NCBI RefSeq assembly: GCF_019977275.1
Contig: NZ_AP024650.1
Location: 1,736,001 to 1,800,000 of the forward strand
Source: Arthrobacter sp. StoSoilB19
Lineage (GTDB): Bacteria > Actinomycetota > Actinomycetes > Actinomycetales > Micrococcaceae
Direction of reading: 5' to 3'
DNA length: 64,000 nucleotides
Shown: positions 34,880-44,600 of the stretch, piece by piece
Layout: every line of letters starts with the position of its first letter
How positions within the stretch are numbered: the first letter of the stretch is position 1
Made by a program: the position numbers and the translations under genes
Notes under the pieces: generated by a model
Told to the model about the DNA's origin: nothing
Database searches by the model: none
What the model saw: the letters and a program-made list of their open reading frames with translations, nothing else

Positions 34880-35135
34880 GTCGGCCTCCTTAGTAGATCA
34901 GTACATCTATATAACCAGTATTCGTATCCGATCCATCGCAAGGATGGGGCAAGTTCGCTGTCCGCGTATCCGCAAGGTTAGGTCAAGAATTGCCCAGTTC
35001 CGCGGATCACGGAGGCTGGTGGCGCGGCGCACAAGGCGCTGCGGGTGTGGCAGACGGCTGTCGCCGCTGCCGCCGACTACCCTAGAAGGTGCGGTCCCAG
35101 CGCCGCTTCCACGTCCCTGAAGGAGTTCATCACCA
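34880..35135. other. Divergent gap between DUF7455 gene and parE
   Basis: 256 bp with an AT-rich patch (ATCTATATAACC, 34910-34921) that probably includes the -10 region of the DUF7455 promoter on the minus strand. CCCTAGAAGGT (35080-35090) may be part of the parE promoter. No repeat or gene found. Confidence 0.4.
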
Positions 35136-37244
35136 GTGGCACCAAGCTCTGAGTACACCGCCCGGCACCTTTCCGTACTGGAGGGCCTTGAAGCCGTCCG
35201 CAAGCGTCCGGGCATGTACATCGGCTCAACGGACTCGCGCGGCCTCATGCACTGCCTCTGGGAGATCATCGACAACTCCGTGGACGAGGCGCTTGCCGGG
35301 TTCGGCCACGACATCCGCATCATCCTCCACGCGGACAACTCCGTGGAGATCCACGACGACGGCCGCGGCATCCCCATCGACAAGGAACCCAAGACGGGGC
35401 TCACCGGCGTCGAAGTGGTGTTCACCAAGCTGCACGCCGGCGGCAAGTTCGGCGGCGGCTCCTATACCGCCTCCGGCGGCCTGCACGGCGTTGGAGCGTC
35501 AGTGGTCAACGCCCTCTCGTCGCGCCTGGACGTCGAGGTGGACCGCGGCGGCAAGACCTACCGGATGTCCTTCCGGCGCGGCGAGCCCGGACGCTTCAAG
35601 GACACCGGGTCCCGCCCGGACCCCGCAGCGCCGTTCACTCCGTTCGTCGATGACTCGGTACTGGACATTGTGGGCAAGGCCAAGCGCGGAGTCACCGGGA
35701 CCCGGATCCGCTACTGGGCGGACCGGCAGATCTTTACCCCGGATGCCAAGTTCTCCTACGAGGACCTTGCTGCCCGCGCACGCCAGACCTCCTTCCTGGT
35801 GCCCGGCCTCAAGCTCACCGTGCGGGATGAGCGCAAGCTCCCCGGAACCCCGGGGGAAGCCGGCCCGCACGAGGAGGTCTTCCACCACGACGGCGGCATC
35901 TCCGAATTCGCCGAGTTCCTGGCCGCGGACCCGGCCGTGACCGACGTGTGGCGGCTGCATGGATCAGGGAAGTTCAAGGAGACCGTCCCGGTCCTTGACG
36001 AACGGGGGCACAGCCAGCTGGCCGAGGTCGAACGTGACTGCGAAGTGGACGTTGCACTGCGCTGGGGCATCGGCTACGACAGCACCGTGCGAAGCTTCGT
36101 CAACATCATCGCCACCCCCAAGGGCGGCACGCACCAGTCAGGGTTTGAGCAGGCGCTGGTCAAGACTTTCCGGAAAGCCGTGGAAACCAATGCCCGCAAA
36201 CTCAAGGCCGGCAACGACAAGATCGAAAAGGACGACATCTTCGCCGGCTTGACCGCGGTCCTGACCGTACGGCTCGCCGAACCACAGTTCGAGGGCCAAA
36301 CCAAGGAGATCCTGGGCACCAGCGCCGTGCGCGCCATCGTGGCCCGGGTGGTGGAGCGGGAGATCTCCGCCAAACTGTCCTCCAGCAACCGGAACGACAA
36401 GACCCAGTCGGCCCTGCTGCTGGAAAAAATCGTCAACGAGATGAAGTCCCGCATCTCGGCCCGCGTGCACAAGGAGACCCAACGGCGCAAGAACGCGCTG
36501 GAAACGTCCTCGATGCCCACCAAGCTCGCTGACTGCCGGACGGACGACGTCGAACGTTCCGAACTGTTCATCGTGGAAGGCGACTCCGCGCTGGGCACCG
36601 CCAAGCTGGCCCGGTCCTCCGACTTCCAGGCCCTGCTGCCCATCCGCGGCAAGATCCTCAACGTGCAGAAGGCATCGGTGGGGGACATGCTCTCCAATGC
36701 CGAATGTGCAGCGCTCATCCAGGTGGTGGGCGCGGGGTCCGGCCGCAGCTTCGACATCAATGCCGCCCGGTACGGCAAGGTGATCCTCATGACTGACGCC
36801 GACGTTGACGGCGCCCACATCCGGACCCTGCTGCTGACCCTGTTCTTCCGCTACATGCGGCCCATGATCGTGGAGGGAAGGGTGTTTGCCGCGGTTCCGC
36901 CGCTGCACCGGGTGGAGGTCATCAACGCCGGCCAGAAGGCCAACGAGATGATCTACACCTACTCCGAGGCCGAACTGCACGTCCTGCTGGCCCGCCTGGC
37001 CAAGGAGGGCAAGCGGTACAAGGAGCCGATCCAGCGGTACAAGGGCCTTGGGGAGATGGACGCCGAGCAGCTGGCGGAGACCACTATGGACCCGCGGCAC
37101 CGCACCCTGCGCAAGGTGGGGATCGAAAACGCGCAGCAGGCAGAGGAGATCTTCGACCTGCTGATGGGCTCCGACGTCTCCCCGCGCAAGGACTTCATCA
37201 TCGCCGGCGCGTCCAGCCTGGACCGGGAGCGCATCGACGCCTGA
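35136..37244 (+). CDS. parE: DNA topoisomerase IV subunit B (ParE; GyrB-like)
   Basis: ATPase subunit of a type IIA topoisomerase. 702 residues. GHKL ATPase motifs: EIIDNSVDEALAG, DDGRGIPID and GGLHGVGASVVNAL; TOPRIM domain: EGDSALGTAK and MTDADVDGAHIRTLLLT; C-terminal YKGLGEMDAEQLAETTMDP. GTG at 35136 follows AAGGAG. Position beside sigA, with the A subunit at 47592-50111, matches the Streptomyces parE/parC locus; gyrBA are expected near the origin, outside this window. By sequence alone GyrB cannot be fully excluded. Confidence 0.9.
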   Translation: MAPSSEYTARHLSVLEGLEAVRKRPGMYIGSTDSRGLMHCLWEIIDNSVDEALAGFGHDIRIILHADNSVEIHDDGRGIPIDKEPKTGLTGVEVVFTKLHAGGKFGGGSYTASGGLHGVGASVVNALSSRLDVEVDRGGKTYRMSFRRGEPGRFKDTGSRPDPAAPFTPFVDDSVLDIVGKAKRGVTGTRIRYWADRQIFTPDAKFSYEDLAARARQTSFLVPGLKLTVRDERKLPGTPGEAGPHEEVFHHDGGISEFAEFLAADPAVTDVWRLHGSGKFKETVPVLDERGHSQLAEVERDCEVDVALRWGIGYDSTVRSFVNIIATPKGGTHQSGFEQALVKTFRKAVETNARKLKAGNDKIEKDDIFAGLTAVLTVRLAEPQFEGQTKEILGTSAVRAIVARVVEREISAKLSSSNRNDKTQSALLLEKIVNEMKSRISARVHKETQRRKNALETSSMPTKLADCRTDDVERSELFIVEGDSALGTAKLARSSDFQALLPIRGKILNVQKASVGDMLSNAECAALIQVVGAGSGRSFDINAARYGKVILMTDADVDGAHIRTLLLTLFFRYMRPMIVEGRVFAAVPPLHRVEVINAGQKANEMIYTYSEAELHVLLARLAKEGKRYKEPIQRYKGLGEMDAEQLAETTMDPRHRTLRKVGIENAQQAEEIFDLLMGSDVSPRKDFIIAGASSLDRERIDA

Positions 37245-37334
37245 CCGGGCGCAGGGTCGCCGGGCGCTGGGATGGGTTCGGCGATCCCGGGGCTTTGACA
37301 AGCCCACCCGCCGGGTTGAAGCGCGACGGCGGCG

Positions 37335-38327
37335 TCAGCCCAGCAGCCCCGGAACCACCAGCAGTGCCGTGGGCAGCGCCAGCAGCAGGACGGACCCGGC
37401 CAACACGGCGCTGCGGACGGCCGCAGGAAGCTGGGGCTGGGGGGTCAGGAGGCGGCTGACCCGGGAGGCCGCGGTCCTGACCGCGTCCGAGCCCGGTCCG
37501 CCCGACGCCGACTCCAGCCCGGACAGGGCCAACGAGGGCGAGGACGGGCGGATGTCGCCGGCGCCCGCGTTTCCGGTCGACCCGCTGGCAACGATGGCTA
37601 TCGCCTTGATGAGGGTGGCCTTGCTCTCCGTCCGCAGTGCGACGTCGTCGGCCAGCATCTCGATCAGGGAGTTGACCGATTCCTGTGCAAGCCGGGTGGT
37701 GGGCAGCCACGGGAGGGCCTGCCGCCAGGCGGCAAAGGCCCAGAGCAGCAGGTGGTGCCGCTGGCTGAGGTGCGCGTTCTCGTGAATCAGGACGGCCCGC
37801 AGCTCGTCCGGTTCGAGGGCGGCCATCAGGCCGTCCGACAGCACGGTCACGGAGCGGGCGCCCCCCGGGAGGCAGTACGCGACGGGGGAGTCGTGGCTGA
37901 TCACCAGCGTCCCGGCATCCTGGGCCGATGGGGAGGCCAACAGTGCGAGCAGTTCACGGTGCCGGCGCCGCTGCCGCTGGATCTTGTAGTACGTCAGCAG
38001 CAGCGTGAACACCAGGTGGGCCGTCAGCAGGGCAGCAGTGGACAGTGCGAAGATATGCCAAAAGCCCAACGCCGTGGTGGGGGCATTGAACAGCACCATT
38101 CCCGCCAGCGCGCGAAGCCCTGCGATGAGGTTGTCACCGATTGGTTCCAGGCCATAGACCAGCATGGCGCCGATCATGGAGAGTCCACCCGCGAGCGCGA
38201 TCGCCTGCCACAGCAGCATGGCCGTGAACGGCGACCTTGCCGGCCATTGGGCCCGTGACAGGAGAATTGGCACCGGCCAGGCCAGGATTATCGCCAGGAC
38301 CGCCAGCAGGTATGAGGCCCAGAACAT
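37335..38327 (-). CDS. M56 family membrane metallopeptidase (BlaR1/MecR1-like, no sensor domain)
   Basis: 330-residue membrane zinc protease. Four or five helices (for example 1-22, 38-60, 72-95, 100-120 and a C-terminal one at about 302-326); the HExxH motif is His182-Glu183-Asn-Ala-His186 in LIHENAHLSQRHH. It lacks the extracellular penicillin-binding domain of BlaR1, so it senses something else. It starts 6 bp after the BlaI-type repressor gene and is surely cotranscribed. By analogy it may cleave, or trigger cleavage of, that repressor in response to envelope or respiratory stress. Confidence 0.9.
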   Translation of the reverse strand: MFWASYLLAVLAIILAWPVPILLSRAQWPARSPFTAMLLWQAIALAGGLSMIGAMLVYGLEPIGDNLIAGLRALAGMVLFNAPTTALGFWHIFALSTAALLTAHLVFTLLLTYYKIQRQRRRHRELLALLASPSAQDAGTLVISHDSPVAYCLPGGARSVTVLSDGLMAALEPDELRAVLIHENAHLSQRHHLLLWAFAAWRQALPWLPTTRLAQESVNSLIEMLADDVALRTESKATLIKAIAIVASGSTGNAGAGDIRPSSPSLALSGLESASGGPGSDAVRTAASRVSRLLTPQPQLPAAVRSAVLAGSVLLLALPTALLVVPGLLG

Positions 38328-38333
38328 GGTGTG

Positions 38334-38717
38334 CTAGAGGTGGCCCAGCAGTTTACGCAGCGTCTCGGCTTCACCTTCGGAAACGGACCCGATGAAGCGG
38401 GCCAGGACGGCCTCGCGGTCCGGGGCTGATCCGAGGACCTCATGCATGAGTTCGGCGGTGTGGTCCGCGCGGCTGGACACGGCCTGGTACCGGTGCGGGC
38501 GGGTTCCGCGTTCGCGTTCCACCAGCCCCTTCTTTTCCAGGCGGGAGAGTACGGTGAGCACCGTGGTGACGGCCAGTTCCTTGCCTTCGTGGCCCGGTCC
38601 GCCCTGCGCCGCGGACGTGCGCGCCAGCTGATCCCTCAGGGTATTGGCCGTAGCCGCTTCCTGGCCCGCCCAGAGCAGGTCCATGACTGCCCGTTCCAGT
38701 TCACCAAGACTAGCCAT
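38334..38717 (-). CDS. BlaI/MecI/CopY-type transcriptional repressor
   Basis: 127-residue winged-helix repressor. ATG at 38717 (MASLGELERAVMDLLW) is preceded by AAGGAAAA; the frame upstream to 38786 is unsupported. The DNA-binding domain includes TTVLTVLSRLEKKGLVERERG, and the C-terminal dimerisation part ends SVSEGEAETLRKLLGHL. Pairs with the M56 peptidase in an operon. The divergent gap to cydA holds three copies of TTCTAC-N5-GTAGAA, the likely operator, so it probably controls both itself and cytochrome bd. Confidence 0.92.
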   Translation of the reverse strand: MASLGELERAVMDLLWAGQEAATANTLRDQLARTSAAQGGPGHEGKELAVTTVLTVLSRLEKKGLVERERGTRPHRYQAVSSRADHTAELMHEVLGSAPDREAVLARFIGSVSEGEAETLRKLLGHL

Positions 38718-38820
38718 TTCACTTTTCCTTTTGTTTCCCCGCACCGCGCATTCTAAGGCGCCCGGTGACGTCGCGCGGTTGTTCAACTACATAACCAAAT
38801 CTACCCCGAAAACCGCCCGG

Positions 38821-38839
38821 GTTCTACATCGGGTAGAAC
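38821..38839. promoter_or_regulatory. BlaI-type operator 1
   Basis: Perfect dyad GTTCTAC-ATCGG-GTAGAAC, the copy closest to the repressor gene, 104 bp upstream of its start codon. Confidence 0.75.
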
Positions 38840-38909
38840 ATGTGGCGCGCCGGCCCCTGCCGCGCCATGCTAGGGGAGGGCGATTGGTTTTCGCCCGCCA
38901 CTGCCAATG

Positions 38910-38926
38910 TTCTACACTTTGTAGAA
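38910..38926. promoter_or_regulatory. BlaI-type operator 2
   Basis: Perfect dyad TTCTAC-ACTTT-GTAGAA. It contains TACA-N3-TGTA, the core typical of BlaI/MecI sites. Centre is 24 bp from operator 3. Confidence 0.75.
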
Positions 38927-38933
38927 GTTACAG

Positions 38934-38950
38934 TTCTACAAAGCGTAGAA
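38934..38950. promoter_or_regulatory. BlaI-type operator 3
   Basis: Perfect dyad TTCTAC-AAAGC-GTAGAA, ending 30 bp upstream of the cydA start, where it would overlap or lie next to the cydA promoter. Confidence 0.75.
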
Positions 38951-38980
38951 AACTACATTGGCTAAACAGTAGGGACTGCC

Positions 38981-40585
38981 ATGGACGCCTTGGAAATCGC
39001 ACGCTGGCAATTCGGCATCACCACCGTCTACCACTTCATGATGGTGCCGCTGACCATTGGCCTGGGCCTGGTGGTGGCCGTCATCCAGACCGCCTGGTAC
39101 CGCACCGGCAAACCCGAGTACCTGCGCATGACCAAGTTCTGGGGAAAGCTGTTCCTCATCAACTTCATCATGGGCGTGGCCACCGGAATCGTGCAGGAAT
39201 TCCAGTTCGGCATGGCCTGGAGCGAGTACAGCCGGTTCGTGGGTGACGTCTTCGGAGCCCCGCTGGCCCTCGAGGCCCTCCTTGCCTTCTTCGTCGAGTC
39301 CACCTTCCTGGGACTGTGGATCTTTGGCTGGAAGCAGCTAAAGCCCGCCATCCACCTTGCCTGCCTCTGGGTGGCCGTTATTGGATCGGCCCTCTCCGCC
39401 TACTTCATCATCGTGGCCAACAGCTGGATGCAGCACCCAGTAGGGGTGGAAATGATCAACGGCCGGCCCGTCATGACCGACGCGTGGGCCGTCTTCACCA
39501 ACAACACCGCGCTCGTGGCCGTCCCGCACACCCTGTTCGGCGCCCTGGCCGTGGCCGGCGGCTTCCTCCTGGGCATCGCCTGGTACCATCTGTGGCGGAG
39601 GCGGCACGACGGCGTTGACACGGTGGGTGCCGACGGCAAGGTCATCCCCGGTGAAGACGTCCGCATCCCCGGCCGTGACCGTACAGACCACAGCGTATGG
39701 ATCCGGTCCTTGCGGATCGGCGCCGTGGTGGCCATGATCTCCTTCGCCGGCACCGCGGTCACCGGCGACCTGCAGGGCAAGCTGATGTTCCAGCAGCAGC
39801 CCATGAAGATGGCCGCCGCGGAGGCGGCCTGCCACGACGGCACCGGTTTCTCCGTCCTGAGCGTCGGAAACGTGGGGTCCAGGAACTGCGACGACGTCGT
39901 GGCCGTCATCGAGGTTCCGGGCATCCTGTCCTTCCTTGCCAAGGGCGACTTCACCACCGAGGTCAAGGGCGTCAACAGCCTGCTGCCCGAGTACAAGGCC
40001 AACTACGGGACCAACCTGCCGGACAACCCCATCTACGGTGAGCGGGCCGGCCAGGAAATCGAATACGTGCCCGTCATGGAAGTCACCTACTGGGGATTCC
40101 GGATGATGATCGGATTTGGCGGACTCGCCGCCCTGGCAGCATTGGTGGCGCTGTGGCTCACCCGCAAGGGGACCGTGCCGGAGTCGCACTGGATGATGCG
40201 GCTGGCAGTCTTTGGCATCCTGGCCCCCTTCGGCGCCAATGCCGCCGGCTGGATCTTCACCGAGATGGGCCGCCAGCCGTTCGTCGTGGCGCCCAACCCG
40301 GATCCCAGCGGCATCGACCAGGTGTTCATGTTTACCGCCGCCGCCGTGTCGCCGGGTGTCTCCGCAGGGGAACTGATCGCCTCGCTGGTGGCCCTGACGG
40401 CCGTCTACGCAGTCCTGCTGGTGGTGGAGGTGAAGCTGCTGGTCAAGTACATCCGCGGCGGCGTGGTCTCCGCAATGCCCGAACTGGTCCACGCGCCGGT
40501 GGACGAGAACGAGGACGCCACCCCGGGACCCGGCGGCCCCGGGGACGCGAAACACGCAGACGACGTCCTGGCCTTCGCCTACTAG
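38981..40585 (+). CDS. cydA: Cytochrome bd ubiquinol/menaquinol oxidase subunit I
   Basis: Haem-bearing subunit of the high-oxygen-affinity terminal oxidase in the membrane. 534 residues, about nine helices. His18 in TTVYHFMMVP is the expected haem b595-side ligand; other family marks are GRDRTDHSVWIRSLRIG in the quinol loop, FQQQPMKMAAAEA, and GRQPFVV. The quinol loop is short. Acidic C-terminal tail. First gene of cydA-cydB-cydDC; three BlaI-type dyads lie upstream, so expression may be released when the M56/BlaI pair senses stress. Confidence 0.97.
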   Translation: MDALEIARWQFGITTVYHFMMVPLTIGLGLVVAVIQTAWYRTGKPEYLRMTKFWGKLFLINFIMGVATGIVQEFQFGMAWSEYSRFVGDVFGAPLALEALLAFFVESTFLGLWIFGWKQLKPAIHLACLWVAVIGSALSAYFIIVANSWMQHPVGVEMINGRPVMTDAWAVFTNNTALVAVPHTLFGALAVAGGFLLGIAWYHLWRRRHDGVDTVGADGKVIPGEDVRIPGRDRTDHSVWIRSLRIGAVVAMISFAGTAVTGDLQGKLMFQQQPMKMAAAEAACHDGTGFSVLSVGNVGSRNCDDVVAVIEVPGILSFLAKGDFTTEVKGVNSLLPEYKANYGTNLPDNPIYGERAGQEIEYVPVMEVTYWGFRMMIGFGGLAALAALVALWLTRKGTVPESHWMMRLAVFGILAPFGANAAGWIFTEMGRQPFVVAPNPDPSGIDQVFMFTAAAVSPGVSAGELIASLVALTAVYAVLLVVEVKLLVKYIRGGVVSAMPELVHAPVDENEDATPGPGGPGDAKHADDVLAFAY

Positions 40586-40612
40586 CCCGAAACCAAGCAG
40601 AGGAAACAAACA

Positions 40613-41662
40613 ATGGAACTGCTTCCCACCATGTGGTTCATCGCCATCGCGGTGCTGTGGACCGGCTACCTCTTCCTGGAGGGCTTCGACCTGGGCGTGG
40701 GGATGCTGATGAAGCTCTTCGCCCGCGACAACACCGAGCGCCGGGTGCTGCTGAACACCATCGGACCCGTCTGGGACGGCAATGAGGTGTGGCTGCTGAC
40801 CGCCGGCGGCGCCACCTTCGCAGCCTTCCCGCTCTGGTACGCGTCGCTGTTCTCCGCGCTCTATCTCCCGCTGCTGGTCGTCCTGCTGGCACTGATCTTC
40901 CGGGCGGTGGCGTTCGAATACCGCGGCAAGGTGGACACGGACAGCTGGCGGAACCGGTGGGACTGGGCCATCGCGCTGGGTTCCTTCTTTGCCGCCTTCG
41001 GTGTGGGCGCCGCACTGGCCCTCACCACCACCGGCCTTCCGCTGAACGCCAACGGCGACCGCGAAGGCGGCCCCATGGCCTGGTTCAGCGGCTACGCCCT
41101 GCTGGGCGGTATCGCCGTGGTGGGGTTCGCGCTGCTCCACGCGCTGGCGTTCCTCGCCCTCAAGACCGACGGGGAGGTACGGCACCGCGCCCGCCAGTGG
41201 TTCGTTCGGCTCCTGCCGGCCCTGCTCCTGCCTATCGCGGCGTGGGCCCTCGCCATCCAGTTCATGGACGGCAAACCCTGGACCTGGGCCGCCGTCGTCC
41301 TGGCCGTTGCTGCGGCCGTTACTGCCTGGCTGCTGGCCCGGAAGGGCTCCGAAGGCCGGTCCTTCCTGGCCCTGGGCGCCTTCCTGGTTCTGGGCACGGC
41401 GTCCATTTTCGGGGCCGTGTTCCCGGTGGTGCTGCCCTCCACGCTGGACAGCGCCTTTGACCTCACCATCTCCAACGCCTCCTCCTCGGACTACACCCTG
41501 GGACTGATGAGCATTGTGGCAGCCTTTGGCCTTCCCCTGGTGATCGCCTACCAGGCCTGGACCTACTGGGTCTTCCGCCGCCGCGTCAGCGCCGCCCACA
41601 TCCCGGAAGCCCACAGCTTCCTCCCGGCGGTGGCCGCCAGGGCGTTCACCACCAAGGGCTGA
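40613..41662 (+). CDS. cydB: Cytochrome bd oxidase subunit II
   Basis: 349-residue partner of CydA with about eight membrane helices. The N-terminal signature WTGYLFLEGFDLGVGML and the following GPVWDGNEVWLLTAGGA are diagnostic. GAGGAAA lies upstream of the ATG and the gene starts 28 bp after cydA. It stabilises CydA and completes the oxidase. Confidence 0.97.
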   Translation: MELLPTMWFIAIAVLWTGYLFLEGFDLGVGMLMKLFARDNTERRVLLNTIGPVWDGNEVWLLTAGGATFAAFPLWYASLFSALYLPLLVVLLALIFRAVAFEYRGKVDTDSWRNRWDWAIALGSFFAAFGVGAALALTTTGLPLNANGDREGGPMAWFSGYALLGGIAVVGFALLHALAFLALKTDGEVRHRARQWFVRLLPALLLPIAAWALAIQFMDGKPWTWAAVVLAVAAAVTAWLLARKGSEGRSFLALGAFLVLGTASIFGAVFPVVLPSTLDSAFDLTISNASSSDYTLGLMSIVAAFGLPLVIAYQAWTYWVFRRRVSAAHIPEAHSFLPAVAARAFTTKG

Positions 41663-41663
41663 C

Positions 41664-44600
41664 GTGCGGCCAACCTTTCCCGCCGGTCCGGCCACCCGTT
41701 CAGCAATCTACTGGCTGGGCGTCCTGGCCGCGCTCAAGGCGCTTTCCCTGGTGCTGATCGGCCAGGCCGTGGCCTCCGTCCTGGCCGGACTCGTGGCCGG
41801 AAACCCGGGCTGGGCAACCCAGCTCGCCGCCGGGCTCGCCGGCGTCGTCCTCCGCTCCCTGAGCGTCTGGGGCCAGGCCGTCGCGGGCCGCCGGGCGGCG
41901 CTGGGGGTCAAGGAAGAACTCCGGGCAGAACTGCTGGGGCGTGCCCTGCGCACGGGCGTCCGGTCCTCCGGGCCGGGTGACGGCGGCCTGGCGGTGCTGG
42001 CCACCCGCGGCCTGGACGCCCTGGACAGCTACTACACCCAGTTCCTTCCCGCGCTGGTCAACTGCGCCGCCGTGCCGCTGCTGCTGGGGGCACGGATCCT
42101 CTTCGCGGACTGGGTGAGCGCGCTGGTCATTGTGCTCACGGTGCCCCTGATCCCGCTGTTCATGGTGCTGATCGGCCGGTACACCGAGGACAGCGTCCGC
42201 CAGGCCCAGTCGTCGCTGGCCCGGCTGTCCGCACACATGCTGGAGCTCGCCAAGGGCCTGCCGGTCCTGGTCGGACTGGGCAGGGCAACCGCCCAGCGCA
42301 AGGCCCTCGAAGAAATCTCCGAAGAGTACCGCTCCCGCACCATGGGCACCCTGCGGACCGCGTTCCTGTCCGCCCTGGCCCTGGAACTCATCGCCACTAT
42401 CTCAGTCGCCGTGGTGGCGGTCTTCATCGGCGTCCGGCTGGTCCACGGCGACATGCCGCTGGAGGCCGGCCTGCTGGCGCTGCTCCTGGCACCGGACTGC
42501 TACCTTCCGCTGCGGGAACTGGGCACCGCCCACCACGCCAGCGACGACGGCCGGGTGGCACTCGCGGAAACAGCCGCCGTGACCGGCGCGGCCGAAGCGA
42601 TACCCCTGCCGGCGGCCAGGGCCGGCAGGCCCGGTGCCCCACTCGAGGTCACCGGACTCACGGTGACCTACGCCGGCCGGTCCGGAGCCGCCGTCGGCCC
42701 CCTCACCTTCACCGCCCCCCAGGATCGGATCACCGCCCTGGACGGACCCAGCGGTGCCGGCAAGAGCACTGTCCTGGGCGTACTGGCCGGAACCATCGGC
42801 GCCGGTGACGGGACGGGCATCACCGGATCCATTAGCGGCCTGGACCGCAGTTCCGTAGCCTGGGTGCCGCAGCATCCCGTCATGGTGGCCGGAACCGTGC
42901 TGGAGGAGGTGCTGCTGTACCTCTCGCCGGACCCCACCCATGGCCCCGACCGCTTTACCGGCGAAGAGACTGCCCGCCGCTGCCTGGAGAGGGCCGGAGC
43001 CGCCCACCTGGCAGCGAAGCACCAGGCGGAGCTGAGCCCGGGCGAGCTGCGCCGCGTGGCACTGGCCCGCGGACTGGCCAGGATCGAGGCCGGTGCCACC
43101 CTACTGCTGCTGGACGAGCCCACGGCACACCTGGATGACGCCTCCGCACTCATTGTGGAGGAGGCCATCCGGCGGCTCCGCGGCCAGGCCACCGTGATCC
43201 TGGTGGCCCACAACCAGCGCACCCGCCGGCTCGCAGACCTGCTGGCGCCCGTCGTGCCGGCGGTCCGGGCCGCGGCAGCACGGCACCACAACGGGGGTGC
43301 AACCGGCATCCTGCCCGGCCCCGGGAGAAGCGGCTCCACCCAACCCGGCTCCGCCGACGCCGCTTCCGCCGGCAATGTCAGCGCACGCGTTGACGACGCG
43401 GCGGAAGCCGGCACCAGCGGGTCCGTCAGGAGTGCCGCAAGCGTCCAGCCTGCCGCAAACGTCCAGGCTGCCCCAAGCGTTCGCGCTGCCCCAGGCGCGG
43501 CCCGCCTCCTGGCGGCCCTCCTGGCGCCGGTGCGGGGCAGGTTCGCCGCCGCTGCTGTCGTGGGCACCCTGGCGGCCGTCTTCGCCGTCGCGCTTTCCGG
43601 CCTTTCCGGCTGGCTCATCATCCGGGCCAGCGAGCAGCCGCCCATTCTCTACCTGCTGACGGCGATCGTCGGCGTCCGGTTCTTCGGCATCGGCCGGGCC
43701 GTTTTCCGCTACTGGGAGCGGCTGCTGCTGCATGATGCCGTCTTCGCCGCGCTCACCCGCCTGCGCGGCCGGCTCTGGGAATCTCTGAGCCGCAGGGCGC
43801 TGTCGCTGCGCCGGCTCCTGCAGGGCGGCAACGTGCTGGGGACGGTCATCGACGATGTGGACACGGTCCGCGACCTCCTTCCACGCGTGGTCCTGCCACC
43901 CCTCACGGCGCTCGCGGTTTCCGTCCTGGCCGTGGCTGCCACCGGCGTGCTGGTGCCGGCGGCCCTTCCCGCAGTGGCCGGCGCGGCCATCAGCGGCCTG
44001 CTGCTGGCACCCGCGGCCGCCCTGTGGGGAGACCGCAAATCCGCCAACGCCGAGCAGTCCCTGCGCTCCGGGGTCCTGCGCCGCGTGACGGCAGCCCTGG
44101 ACGCCAGGGCGGAACTGCACGCAAACGGCGTGGCAGCCCGTGTGCTTGAGGCGCTGCTGGCGGAGGACCGCGACGCCACGCGCGCATCCCAGCGCTCAGC
44201 CTGGGCCGACGGGCTGGGACACGCTGTTGCCACCGCCGCCTGCGGCACCGCCGCACTGGCCGCCGCATGGCTGGCGGCTCCCGGGGTCCTTGCGGCCCAG
44301 GTTGCCCCGGCCACGGCAGCCGTGGTGGTCCTCCTGCTGCTGGCACTGGTGGAACCCTACGCAGCGATGACGACGGCGGTCCGCCAGTTCCCCGCGCTCC
44401 GTGCCGTGATGCGCCGGGTGGGGGAGTCGGGCGCCCTTGACGGCCGCCTCGACGTGTCTGCTGGGATGCAGTCCGTTCCCGGCCGCGCCGGCGGCACTCC
44501 GGGCCTTGAACTGGTGGACCTGGCCGCGGCCTGGCCCGGAGACGTCCCGGTCTTCTCCGGCGTGTTCGCGGTGGCGGGTCCCGGGCGCTGGCTGGCGGTC

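Noticed and set aside
39338-41695. 785-residue open frame on the minus strand across cydA and cydB
   Set aside because: Antisense frame over well-conserved genes in high-GC DNA; low-complexity Gly/Glu/Gln/His composition and no family motifs.
43434-43499. Short repeats as a CRISPR array
   Set aside because: Tandem, in-frame coding repeats without spacers and no cas genes; no CRISPR-like pattern anywhere in the window.
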